Shown here: one piece after another, positions 44,883-53,388 of the stretch | Layout: each line of letters begins with the position of its first letter | Position numbering within the stretch: position 1 is the stretch's first letter | DNA from: Streptomyces sp. CB01580 | GTDB taxonomy: Bacteria > Actinomycetota > Actinomycetes > Streptomycetales > Streptomycetaceae | Direction: 5' to 3' | Assembly: GCF_001905795.1 (NCBI RefSeq) | Contig: NZ_LIXJ01000002.1 | Coordinates: forward strand, 507,853 to 571,852 | DNA length: 64,000 nt | Translations under genes and position numbers: made by a program | Notes under the pieces: model-generated | The model's database searches: none | The model's input: only the letters and a program-made list of their open reading frames with translations | What the model was told of the DNA's origin: nothing

Positions 44883-47077
44883 GCCGTGGGTCCCTTCCCC
44901 GTGTCGCCCGGAAGCGCCTGCCGACAGAACGCCAGCAGCTGTTCGTCGTCGTATGTGTCGTGGCTGCCGAAGGTGCCGTCCATCGCGTTGTGGCGGCGTG
45001 CGGAGGCGAGTTCGGTGCGCAGCATCCCCGTCGCGTCCGGCCCGGCACCGGCGGCCCCCATCCGCGCCAGGCAGCGCGCCACGCGGACCCGGGACTGACG
45101 GCTTCGCTCCCAGGCCGCCAGCAGCACCGGAACGGATTCCCCGGCCCGCCCCGAAACCTCCCACAGCGCGGCCGCCGCGTCCACCCGCAGCCACAACTCC
45201 TCGTGGTGGAGCAGCGCACGGAGCCGGGGCGCTGCCGCCGCCGCCCGCGCCCCGAGCCCGGCCACGGCGTTGACGGCGGCGCGCACCTCGTGGACACGTC
45301 CCGCCCGCAGCCCCTCGGTCAGCACCGGCAGTACGGCGTCGGTGTCCCCGTCGACCGCCCACAGGGCCTGAGCCGCCTCGATGGCCTCCACCGCCGAGAC
45401 CGCCCCGGGGTCGCGCAGCAGCACGCGCAGATCGGGTACGGCATCACCCGCGGCGGGCCCGAACGAACCGAGCGCCCGCAGTGCCGCCGTACGCAGCCAC
45501 TCGCCCCGGTAGGCCGGGGCGCCGCGCAGCACCCGCAGCACCTCCGGCACCGCCTCGCCCGCGGGTATCGCGGTCAGGGCCATCAGCAGCGGGCTCGCCC
45601 GGTCGTACGCCGCCTCGTCCAGCCGGACCTCGCCCAGCCTGCGGCGCAGCACCCCCGTCAGCGGGGCCGCCGCCGGTCCCAGGAAGCCGATGGCGAACCC
45701 CACGTCGTGGGGTATCTCGCGCCGCTCCAGGGCCGCGGCCAGTGCGGGTACGGCACGGGGGTCGCCGAGGCGGGCCAGCGACTTCACCGCGCTGCCGAGC
45801 GCCGGGGGACCGCTGGGCCAGTCCCGTACCCAGGAGGCGGGATCCGCCGCGACCCGCGCCGCCAGCGCGTCGGAGGCGGGCGCGGCCAGCCCGAAAAGGT
45901 CCTCCAGCACCTGGGCCGCGGCGCCGGCCAGCCGGGGCTCGGGCGTGGCGAGCTGTTCGCCGACCAGCCGGACCAGCTCGTCGTAGGACCCCCGCCAGAC
46001 CCGGATCAGCGCACTGCTCATCCGGAGCGCGTCGATCCGCTGCTGGTGGGCGGGGCTGCGCAGCTGATCGGTCAGCAGCGCCGTCCGCTCGGCGACCCGG
46101 TCGTCGAGGCCGGTGTGGAGCGTACGCAGCAGATCCGCGGTCCAGGGCGCGGTGCGGGCCGGGACCTCCTCGCCGGACAGCGCCCGGGCCTGGCCCAGCC
46201 GGGCCGGGGGCGCGGCCCGTTCCTCCGTCGGCGGCTCCCCGGCGCCGGACGCCTCGGGGTGCGCGTCGAGGGCCGCGATCACGTCGGCCGCCGGGCCGGT
46301 CCGGGGCTCGCCCGTGCCGTGGGCGGTCGGGGCGGAGCGTCGTGCGGGGGCCTGGCGCAGCTGCCGCAACAGGCCCGTCACCACCCGTACGACATCGCCC
46401 GGCAGCGCGTCCGGCGCGCACCGCGCCAACTGGGCCAGCGCGGCGAGCCGCAGCCCGGGCGGGAATCCCTCGCCGGTCAGCCGGGTCAGCCAGGCCGAAG
46501 CCTCCCCGGCCAGCGAACGGTGCCGCAGCGCGACCCGTCCGGCCGCCTCGACCAGCGCGAGCCGCACCTCCTCGGACGGCTCCACCGGCAGCCGCTCCCG
46601 CAGCAGCGCGAGCACCCGCGACGGGTGGCTGTGGAGCCCGGCGAGCGCCAGCGGCGCGGCGAGCCGCACCCCGGGGTCCTCGTCGGCCATCAGCTCGCAG
46701 AACACCCCGGACCCCGCGGTGACGGCGGTCGCCGCCATCGCGTAGTTCGCCGCCCCCTCGATCTCCTCCTCGGCGATCTCGTCCTCGTCGTCCTCGCCCA
46801 GATCGATGCCGCCGATGCTGGTGAGCAGCTCCACGACGCTGCCCCGGTCCTGGACGTCCGGATCCACGATCAGCTCGAAGAGGAACGGAATGCAGGCCAG
46901 TGTGCAGGCGTACACCTCGCCCTGGTGGTGCACGGCCCCGTACATGCCGTCCAGTGCCGCCTCGCGCACCACCTGATCGTCGGAGGCGAGCCCCCGCAGC
47001 ATCGCCGGTATGTCATCGGCAGGCCCGTAGGCATGCTCCATCGAGGCCCAGTCGACCTCGTCGATCCCTGCGAACAC
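44879..47077 (-). CDS. HEAT-repeat protein
   Basis: 732 residues made of many helical HEAT/PBS-lyase-like repeats (for example LRGLASDDQVVREAALDGM and LRALLHHEELWLRVDAAAAL). No enzyme motif; probably a cytosolic protein-binding scaffold. An acidic stretch DLGEDDEDEIAEEE lies near residue 95. GTG 47077 follows GGGGAGGCGAGG. It is translationally coupled to the zinc-ribbon protein, suggesting joint action. Confidence 0.85.
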   Translation of the reverse strand: MFAGIDEVDWASMEHAYGPADDIPAMLRGLASDDQVVREAALDGMYGAVHHQGEVYACTLACIPFLFELIVDPDVQDRGSVVELLTSIGGIDLGEDDEDEIAEEEIEGAANYAMAATAVTAGSGVFCELMADEDPGVRLAAPLALAGLHSHPSRVLALLRERLPVEPSEEVRLALVEAAGRVALRHRSLAGEASAWLTRLTGEGFPPGLRLAALAQLARCAPDALPGDVVRVVTGLLRQLRQAPARRSAPTAHGTGEPRTGPAADVIAALDAHPEASGAGEPPTEERAAPPARLGQARALSGEEVPARTAPWTADLLRTLHTGLDDRVAERTALLTDQLRSPAHQQRIDALRMSSALIRVWRGSYDELVRLVGEQLATPEPRLAGAAAQVLEDLFGLAAPASDALAARVAADPASWVRDWPSGPPALGSAVKSLARLGDPRAVPALAAALERREIPHDVGFAIGFLGPAAAPLTGVLRRRLGEVRLDEAAYDRASPLLMALTAIPAGEAVPEVLRVLRGAPAYRGEWLRTAALRALGSFGPAAGDAVPDLRVLLRDPGAVSAVEAIEAAQALWAVDGDTDAVLPVLTEGLRAGRVHEVRAAVNAVAGLGARAAAAAPRLRALLHHEELWLRVDAAAALWEVSGRAGESVPVLLAAWERSRQSRVRVARCLARMGAAGAGPDATGMLRTELASARRHNAMDGTFGSHDTYDDEQLLAFCRQALPGDTGKGPTA

Positions 47078-47298
47078 GCCCTCGCCTCCCCACGCGATTC
47101 ACACGAAGCAGTGTCTGCCAGAGTGTGCACCACGGTCCGACCGTGTGCCCTCTGCATGCGTTCTTTTCCTGACGGACATGACAAAGTTCTCGTCATGCGC
47201 TATCGGATCACCGGGCGGAACGTTTTCCTCCGGTGTCCGGCCCCGTCGGTCGCGGGACCATGGTCGGCTGCCCGTCGGCCGCCGACCGCGAACGGCTG

Positions 47299-47574
47299 TC
47301 ACAGGCCGTCCGCGTCACCGTCCGCCAGGCGCCACACGGCTTTCTGCACCACTTCCGGACCGCCCGTGGAGGGATGGCCGGCGACGCGCAGGGGCCGGTG
47401 TGCCGGGTAGTCGCTCCGGCAGGCCGACGGCCCGTCCGCCGAGCAGCCGGTCAGGCCGGGACCCCCGACGAGCGCCGCGCCCAGGAGGCGTGCTCCCGGA
47501 AGGCGGTCCTTTGAAAAGCGGGCATCCGGGATCGGGCGGGGACGGGGGATACGCACGCGCGTGATCACTTCCAT
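47299..47574 (-). pseudogene. possible lipoprotein remnant
   Basis: A 91-codon frame with a weak signal-peptide-like stretch ending in LTGCS, then a region (STGGPEVVQKAVWRLADGDADGL) that resembles the start of the domain seen in longer Streptomyces lipoproteins, where it stops. It may be a truncated gene or chance. The surrounding 47.1-47.9 kb (840 bp) otherwise has no gene. Confidence 0.3.
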
Positions 47575-47742
47575 TCCTGTGGTCGTGCCGAATGGTCGGT
47601 ACGGCTGCCACCGGGCCCGGTGGTGTGCGTGTCCGCAACGGTTCTCCGTTCCGTCGCCGTCGCACGGGCTTGATCGTGGCTGGTCAAGAAAACCACAACG
47701 AGTCGGGGCGGGAGCGGGTGGGGGACGGGAGAAGCGGGGCAC

Positions 47743-47796
47743 GGACATGGGCGCGGGTACGGACACGGGCGCGGGTACGGACATGGGAGTGGGCGC
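47743..47796. repeat. tandem 18-bp repeat
   Basis: GGACATGGGCGCGGGTAC at 47743-47760 is repeated at 47761-47778 with one change and partly from 47779, followed by related GGGCACGG runs. Low-complexity intergenic DNA downstream of ligD. Confidence 0.7.
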
Positions 47797-47855
47797 GGGC
47801 ACGGGCACGGCGGGGCGGTGGCACGGCGGCAACGGCCGGGGCCGCGGAGCGCCTC

Positions 47856-47918
47856 AGAGCCTGTCGGTGACCTCTGACCGGGCGGCCACGCCCTGGCAGA
47901 GGTCACCCGACAGGCTCT
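47856..47918 (-). terminator. long hairpin overlapping the ligD stop codon
   Basis: The arms 47856-47876 (beginning AGAGCCTGTCGG) and 47897-47918 (beginning CAGAGGTCACCC) are complementary over 21 pairs with a single bulged base. The loop itself holds a GGGCG/CGCCC hairpin. The right arm reaches into the ligD stop codon, so ribosomes ending there would cover part of it. Confidence 0.75.
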
Positions 47919-48814
47919 CAGCCCCGCGTCGGCAGCGGCCGAGCCCGTTCGGGGTCGTTGAGCGGCCCGAGCAGATCGCCGTGCCGTGCGAGCCGGGCCG
48001 CCATGTCACCGGCCAGGAAGACCAGTTCTCCGGGCGCCCGGCACTCCTCGATCTCCTCCCAGGTGACGGGTGCGGAGACGGTCGGCTCGGGGCGGGCGCG
48101 CAAGGTGTAGGGGGTGGCGGTCGTCTTCGCCGCCGCGTTCTGGCTGAAGTCGATGAACACCTTCCCCGGCCGCAACGCGCGGATCATCCGGTGGACCACC
48201 AGGTCGGGAAGCGCCTCCTGGGCCTCGACGGCCAGTTTCTTCGCGTAGGCCGACACCTGCTCGGCAGGGGTCGGCTCCACCGCCACGAGCAGATGCAGCC
48301 CCTTCGACCCGGAGGTCTTCCCGCAGGCGAGGAGCCCGTCCGAGGCCAGCCGGTCGCGCAGCCACCGCGCCACCGCGCAGCACTCCACCACGGTCGCGGG
48401 CGCCCCCGGGTCCAGATCGAACACCATCCGGTCGGCGGTCCCGGGTGCCCCGGCGCGCCACTGCGGGGTGTGGAACTCCACCACGAGGTTGGCCGCCCAC
48501 ATCAGCGAGGCCAGATCGTCCACGACCACCTGCCTGGCCTGCTTGTCCTCGCGGTGCGGCACCGGAGTGGTCCGTACCCAGGACGGCGTACCGGGCGGCG
48601 GATTCTTGGTGAAGAAGCACTGCCCGTCGGGCCCGTCCGGATAGCGCAGGAAGGACACGGGCCGGTCGCTCAGGTGGGCCAGCAGGGAGTGCGCCACCGC
48701 GGTCGCGTAGTAGTGGAGCACCTCGCCCTTGGTGGTGCCGGTGGCCGGATACAGCACCTTGTCGAGATTGCTGAGCGCCAGCCGTCGCCCCTCCACCTCT
48801 GTGATCGGCGTCAT
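47918..48814 (-). CDS. ligD: LigD-type polymerase/primase for non-homologous end joining
   Basis: 298 residues forming only the polymerase domain of LigD (archaeo-eukaryotic primase fold). The metal-binding pair DLDP (MVFDLDPG) and third Asp (FIDFSQN) are present, and the family start (VEGRRLALSNLDKVLYP) is seen. Ligase and nuclease domains are absent, as in the split NHEJ genes of Streptomyces. It fills gaps and adds nucleotides at broken DNA ends with Ku. Divergent from ku with 112 bp between starts, so they share a control region. Confidence 0.92.
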   Translation of the reverse strand: MTPITEVEGRRLALSNLDKVLYPATGTTKGEVLHYYATAVAHSLLAHLSDRPVSFLRYPDGPDGQCFFTKNPPPGTPSWVRTTPVPHREDKQARQVVVDDLASLMWAANLVVEFHTPQWRAGAPGTADRMVFDLDPGAPATVVECCAVARWLRDRLASDGLLACGKTSGSKGLHLLVAVEPTPAEQVSAYAKKLAVEAQEALPDLVVHRMIRALRPGKVFIDFSQNAAAKTTATPYTLRARPEPTVSAPVTWEEIEECRAPGELVFLAGDMAARLARHGDLLGPLNDPERARPLPTRG

Positions 48815-48926
48815 ACGATAAGAGTCACATGGTTTCCGTGCATACAGGCATAGAACGGGCACCGAGCGCGGCTCGTACGCATCCAACGCATCCATCCAGA
48901 CCTCATGCGCACACAAGGGGCGAACT

Positions 48927-50018
48927 GTGAGATCCATATGGAACGGCGCCATCTCCTTCGGGCTGGTCAGCATTCCGATCAAGCTGGTCAACGCGACCGA
49001 GAGCCACTCGATCTCGTTCCGCCAGGTCCACCTCGCCGACGGCGGGCGGATCCGGTACCGGAAGGTCTGCGAGATCGACGGGGAGGAGGTCACCGCCGCC
49101 GAGATAGGCAAGGCGTATGAGGACGCCGACGGCTCGATGATCCCGATCAGCGACGAGGAGCTCGGCTCGCTCCCGCTCCCCACCACCAAGACGATCGAGA
49201 TCGTCGCCTTCGTGCCCGCGACCTCGATCGACCCGCTCCAGATGGACGCGGCGTACTACCTCTCCGCCAACGGCGTCCCGGCGGCCAAGCCGTACACCCT
49301 GCTCCGGGAGGCGCTGAAGCGGAGCCGGAAGGTGGCCGTGGCGAAGTACGCGCTGCGCGGGCGGGAACGGCTCGGCATGCTGCGGGTGGTCGACGACGTG
49401 ATCGCCATGCACGGCCTGCTCTGGCCGGACGAGATCCGCAGTCCCGAGGGCGTCGCCCCCGAGGTCGACGTCACGGTGCGCGACGCCGAACTCGACCTGG
49501 CCGACGCGCTGATGGACACCCTCGGCGAGGTCGACATGGACTCGCTCCACGACGACTACCGGGAGGCCGTCGAGGAACTCATCGCGGCGAAGGCCGAGGG
49601 CCGGACCCTGGAGCCCGCGAAGGCCGGGGCCCCCGGCGGCAAGGTCATCGACCTGGTCGCCGCATTGGAGAAGAGCGTCCGGGAGGCCAAGGAGGCCCGG
49701 GGCGAGGAGCCGCGGCCCGCGGAACCGGAAGCGGGCGAGGAGCGGGCGGAGGCTTCCATGGCCGAGGTCACGTCGCTCGCCGACCGCAAGAAGTCGGGCG
49801 GCACCGGAGCGAGGAAGAAGGCCGCGGCGCCTCCCAAGAAGGCGGCGGCGAAGAAGACGAAGTCCACGACGAGCCGGGCGCCCGCCAAGAAGACCGCCTC
49901 ACGATCGACGGCGAAGAAGTCGACGACCGCCAAGACGTCGGAGAGGAAGGCCACCGCGAAGTCCGGCACCAAGTCGGCGGCGAAGACCGCGACTTCAAGC
50001 AAACGTTCCTCTGCGTGA
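48927..50018 (+). CDS. ku: Ku protein of the NHEJ pathway
   Basis: 363 residues. The Ku core covers about residues 1-260 (starts RSIWNGAISFGLVSIPIKL). The C-terminus of about 75 residues is a Lys/Ala/Thr-rich tail (RKKAAAPPKKAAAKKTKS...) like a histone H1 tail, common in actinobacterial Ku and important for DNA binding. It forms a homodimer ring on DNA ends and recruits LigD. GTG 48927 matches the family start. Confidence 0.95.
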   Translation: MRSIWNGAISFGLVSIPIKLVNATESHSISFRQVHLADGGRIRYRKVCEIDGEEVTAAEIGKAYEDADGSMIPISDEELGSLPLPTTKTIEIVAFVPATSIDPLQMDAAYYLSANGVPAAKPYTLLREALKRSRKVAVAKYALRGRERLGMLRVVDDVIAMHGLLWPDEIRSPEGVAPEVDVTVRDAELDLADALMDTLGEVDMDSLHDDYREAVEELIAAKAEGRTLEPAKAGAPGGKVIDLVAALEKSVREAKEARGEEPRPAEPEAGEERAEASMAEVTSLADRKKSGGTGARKKAAAPPKKAAAKKTKSTTSRAPAKKTASRSTAKKSTTAKTSERKATAKSGTKSAAKTATSSKRSSA

Positions 50019-50476
50019 CACCGAAGCTCCCGCCCCGAAGACGGTCACGAAGGCCGTCACGAAGACCGGCGTGAAGGCCGCCGCCTTTCTCCGACCGCCC
50101 GTGCGGATGACAGGCGCGACCGGCCCGGGACCGGACGGAGGCCGGGCCGGGACCGAGACGGGACACGACCGGACGGAGGCCGGGCCGGGACCGAGACGGG
50201 ACACGACCGGACGGAGGCCGGGACCGAGACGGGAACGGACGGGGCGGAGGCCCGAACGTCCCCGGGACCGGCCCGGGGAAGCGGGACCGGTCCGGGCGCT
50301 CCCGCCCGCCTGGAGCCACGAAGCACCCGTGACACGCCGACGCCCCTTCTGGAGCGATACGCCGAACCGGAGCGATACGCCGAACGCGGTCACGATCGGC
50401 GCCGCGCCCCCGACTTCCCGTACGGCATACGCGCGACCGCCCCCACGAGGCGCGCCCCCGCGCCTATGCTCACGGC
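50019..50476. repeat. intergenic region with a 38-bp tandem repeat
   Basis: A 38-base unit starting GACCGGACGGAGGCCGGG runs from 50129 to 50166, again exactly from 50167 to 50204, and partly to about 50240. The rest of the 458 bp has no convincing gene. Related GGGACC/GAGACGGG words make it slippage-prone and probably structured as RNA downstream of ku. Confidence 0.8.
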
Positions 50477-50854
50477 ATGGAGCAGAGCGAAGTGGTGAAG
50501 CGCGTGGTGGGCATCCTCACGGAGGCGGGCGAGATCCGCCGACTGCTCGAGGAGAGTGGGGACCGCGACGACGTGGAAGCCGATTCGACCGTGGTGACCG
50601 CGCTTCTGAACGAGACGATGCCCCGGATCACGATCCCCGAGGACGCCACCATCGAAGAGGTCGCGACCCTCGTCGGCCGCGAGGTCGGCGGTGCGGTGGA
50701 ACAACTGGTCGGCGCATTCACCCTGGCCTTCGCGATGCTCGCCCAGGTGCATGACTCCGGACAGACGGACGTGACCTCCGCCGACGTGCTCCAGGACCTC
50801 GCGCTGCGGGCCGAACAGATCGGCAACGGCGGCCCGGAGGGCACGGACGCATAA
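50477..50854 (+). CDS. small acidic hypothetical protein
   Basis: 125 residues, acidic, alpha-helical, with no membrane helix or known motif. A TATGCT hexamer (50465-50470) ends six bases before the ATG and there is no ribosome site, so the mRNA may be leaderless. It lies between ku and the ribosomal protection gene, convergent with the latter. Function unknown. Confidence 0.65.
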   Translation: MEQSEVVKRVVGILTEAGEIRRLLEESGDRDDVEADSTVVTALLNETMPRITIPEDATIEEVATLVGREVGGAVEQLVGAFTLAFAMLAQVHDSGQTDVTSADVLQDLALRAEQIGNGGPEGTDA

Positions 50855-50997
50855 CGACCTCGGCATCCGCCGTTCCGCTGGTTCATCGGTTCGCCGGACA
50901 GCCGGGCGGTCGGGCCGACGGGGCGGACGGTGACCGGTCAGCAGGGGCGGCCGACGGCCCGGCCGCCCCCACACCGCGCGCGCGGTACGACGCTGAT

Positions 50998-52983
50998 TCA
51001 GACGCGCTTGAGTACATGCAACAGGTATTCGTCCCGGTTCAGCGGATCGGCGCCCGTCGGCCTGGGCCGCACGGGAATCACTCCGGTAGCGGGTCGGTGG
51101 CCCCGCGGCTCGGACAAGAACACCCCCTCTCCCCGGGTCAATTCGGGAACTCTCCCGCCGAACTCGTGGACGCGGCTGGTCGGCATCGTCCCCTCCAGGC
51201 GGAATACGTCCTTGTCGGCCACGGGTACGCCGGGGACGGCACCCGACTCCGCCAGCTTCGCCAGTACCGGACTGAGCCGGGCGGCCGGCACCTCCAGTTC
51301 GAAGGCGCTCACCGGTTCGTACACCCGGGTGCCGGCCTGCTGGAGCGCGTTCATGAGTACCAGCGGTGTGACCTTGCGGAAGTCATCGGCCGCGCTGACC
51401 GGACTGGCGAAACCGGTGCGGGTCAGCGTGACGGCGCAGTCGGTGACCTGCCAGCCGTACAGGCCGTGTCGCAGGGTGGTGCGCACGGTCTCCTCGATGG
51501 CCTTGTGGAAGGCCAGGGGGAGCGATCCCAGCTCCACCGCCAACCGGAAGACCACACCGGCGCCCTGTCCGGCCGGTTCGACGCGCAGACCCACGGTCGC
51601 CCAGAAGTAGTTGTGCGCCCGTGTGTCCATCTCCTCCACGGCCTCACCCGCTCCCACGGGCTTCTCGATGCAGACCGTGCGGGTCCGGTCGAAACGGGCC
51701 CGCACCCCGAAGGACTCCGCGAGCGTGGCGGCGAGGATCTCCTTCTGCACTTCCCCGTAGAGGCGGACCACCGACCCGTCCGCGTTCTCCTCGTCCTGCC
51801 GCAGGTCGACGGAGGGGTCCTGTTCGGCGAGCAGACGAAGGGCTGTGTGCAGCCGCGCCGCGTCCGCCGGCCGCTCCGGCCGGACCACGGTCTCCAGACC
51901 GGGCGGCGCGAAGAAGCGTCGCGGCGCAGGGCCGTCGAGCCGCCCGGCCCGGTCTCCGACGCGGACGTCCTTCAACCCTCGGACCTGTGCGATGTCCCCG
52001 GTGGAGGCGCGCGCCTCGACGGTGGCCGATCCGCGTGCGAAGACCTGTACGGAAGTCGTCCGTCCGGCATGCTCGGTGGTCCGGCCCAGGTGGTCGACCC
52101 GGTGCAGCGTCACCCGCTCGCGCGCGCCCAGTGTGCCGGAGTGCAACCGCAGATACGCGACCGTCTCCCCGCGAGGTCCGCGCTCGACCTTGAACACGGT
52201 CGCCCGCAGCAGTGCGTCCTCGGGACCGTGGGCCGCCGGAAGCAGGTCCCGGACACCGCGGAGCAGGTGCCCCAGGCCTTCGCCGGTCAACGCGGACCCG
52301 AAGTACACCGGATGCACCAGGCCGCGCGTGGTCTGCGCGGCCAGCTCCTCCGCGTACTCCTTCCCGGTCGGCATCCGCTCCTCGTCCAGGTACGCGGCGA
52401 GGAAGGCGTCGTCCCCCGTGGCCAGCAGCTCCCCGAGCCGCTCCGTGAACGCCGGGTCGTCGTCCGGCGCGAGTGGGACCGCGTTGGCGTGCGGCGTACC
52501 AATGCGGGACACGGTCGACAGGGCGATCGCACCGGGGGTGAGCCTGTCGCGGATCTCCCGCAGCACGTCGTCGTAGCGCGCGCCACCACGGTCGATCTTG
52601 TTGACGAAGATCAGTGTGGGGATCCCCAGCCTGCGCAGCGTCCGCATCAGGACGCGGGTCTGCGGCTGCACGCCTTCCACGGCCGACACGACCAGGACGG
52701 CGCCGTCGAGGACGCCCAGTGCCCGCTCCACTTCGGAGACGAAGTCGGCGTGCCCGGGTGTGTCGATGAGATTGACCTGGAGACCGTCGAGGACGAAGGA
52801 GGCCACGGCGGACCGGATGGTGATGCCGCGCCGCCGTTCCAGCTCCATCGAGTCGGTCTGCGTGGTGCCGACGTCCACGCTGCCCGCCTCGTCGATCACT
52901 CCGGTGCGGTGCAGCAGGCGCTCGGTGAGACTGGTCTTGCCGGCATCAACGTGGGCGAGAATGCCAAGGTTCAGCTTCTTCAT
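50998..52983 (-). CDS. ribosomal protection GTPase (Tet(M)/OtrA-like)
   Basis: 661 residues, an EF-G-like translational GTPase. G1 AHVDAGKTS, G2 region RRRGITIRSA, G3 DTPGHADF and G4 NKID are all intact, followed by EF-G domains II-V. The N-terminus (KKLNLGILAHVDAGKTSLTERLL) is of the TetM/OtrA ribosomal-protection group, which removes tetracycline from the ribosome. Chromosomal copies in Streptomyces often confer low or no resistance, so the role is not certain. The ATG has no good ribosome site (CCTCCCC upstream). Translation may depend on the overlapping leader ORF at 52946-53014. Confidence 0.88.
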   Translation of the reverse strand: MKKLNLGILAHVDAGKTSLTERLLHRTGVIDEAGSVDVGTTQTDSMELERRRGITIRSAVASFVLDGLQVNLIDTPGHADFVSEVERALGVLDGAVLVVSAVEGVQPQTRVLMRTLRRLGIPTLIFVNKIDRGGARYDDVLREIRDRLTPGAIALSTVSRIGTPHANAVPLAPDDDPAFTERLGELLATGDDAFLAAYLDEERMPTGKEYAEELAAQTTRGLVHPVYFGSALTGEGLGHLLRGVRDLLPAAHGPEDALLRATVFKVERGPRGETVAYLRLHSGTLGARERVTLHRVDHLGRTTEHAGRTTSVQVFARGSATVEARASTGDIAQVRGLKDVRVGDRAGRLDGPAPRRFFAPPGLETVVRPERPADAARLHTALRLLAEQDPSVDLRQDEENADGSVVRLYGEVQKEILAATLAESFGVRARFDRTRTVCIEKPVGAGEAVEEMDTRAHNYFWATVGLRVEPAGQGAGVVFRLAVELGSLPLAFHKAIEETVRTTLRHGLYGWQVTDCAVTLTRTGFASPVSAADDFRKVTPLVLMNALQQAGTRVYEPVSAFELEVPAARLSPVLAKLAESGAVPGVPVADKDVFRLEGTMPTSRVHEFGGRVPELTRGEGVFLSEPRGHRPATGVIPVRPRPTGADPLNRDEYLLHVLKRV

Positions 52984-53014
52984 GGGGAGGCGTCGGATTC
53001 CTGTGCGTCGTCAT
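52946..53014 (-). CDS. possible leader peptide overlapping the ribosomal protection gene start
   Basis: A 22-codon ORF (begins MTTHRNPTPPHEE) whose ATG has GGAAAGG five bases upstream, a far better ribosome site than that of the resistance gene. It runs in another frame through the start codon of the GTPase gene and stops 37 bases inside it. Such an arrangement could couple or attenuate translation in response to ribosome inhibition, as leader peptides do in tet(M)-type and erm genes. No proof from sequence alone. Confidence 0.35.
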   Translation of the reverse strand: MTTHRNPTPPHEEAEPWHSRPR

Positions 53015-53388
53015 GCGGACCTTTCCTGCCGGAGTCGTGGTCGCCTGCCGCATCGTCCGCCCTTTCTGACCTGACGTCACTCGCACGCCCGCCCGGATGT
53101 CATGCCTCCCCGACGAGCGCCGTCACCGTAACAAGCAGTCGGCGCCGGGGCCCGGGATTTTCGATGGCATCGGACCCAGGCATGCCCCACGAGAGCGAAA
53201 TGGTCCGCCCATCCGCGTCACGGAAAGGGTGGTTGACGCACGTTCGTGGGACGGGCGGTCCAGGGCGAGCGGTGGACACCAGCTGTCCCGCGGCCACCGA
53301 TGGGCCGCTCTTCCGAAGGATCGCCGGTCCGGTCCGACCACCGGTCGTAGGGTGTGTATCCATCACGAGCACCAGGACCGGAGCAGGC

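Noticed and set aside
47078..47298. Coding continuation of the lipoprotein-like frame before the HEAT gene
   Set aside because: Frames here are short and show no similarity to lipoproteins; treated as non-coding.
44960..47410. Plus-strand 816-codon frame opposite the HEAT-repeat gene
   Set aside because: Arg/Gln/Gly-rich shadow of the helical repeats, no ribosome site.
50998..52983. Elongation factor G paralogue
   Set aside because: The N-terminus and length match the ribosomal protection group better than housekeeping EF-G (about 700 residues).
51016..53388. Upstream extension of the SWIM protein frame across the ribosomal protection gene
   Set aside because: This part is antisense to an intact GTPase gene; protein-like sequence begins only near 53389.
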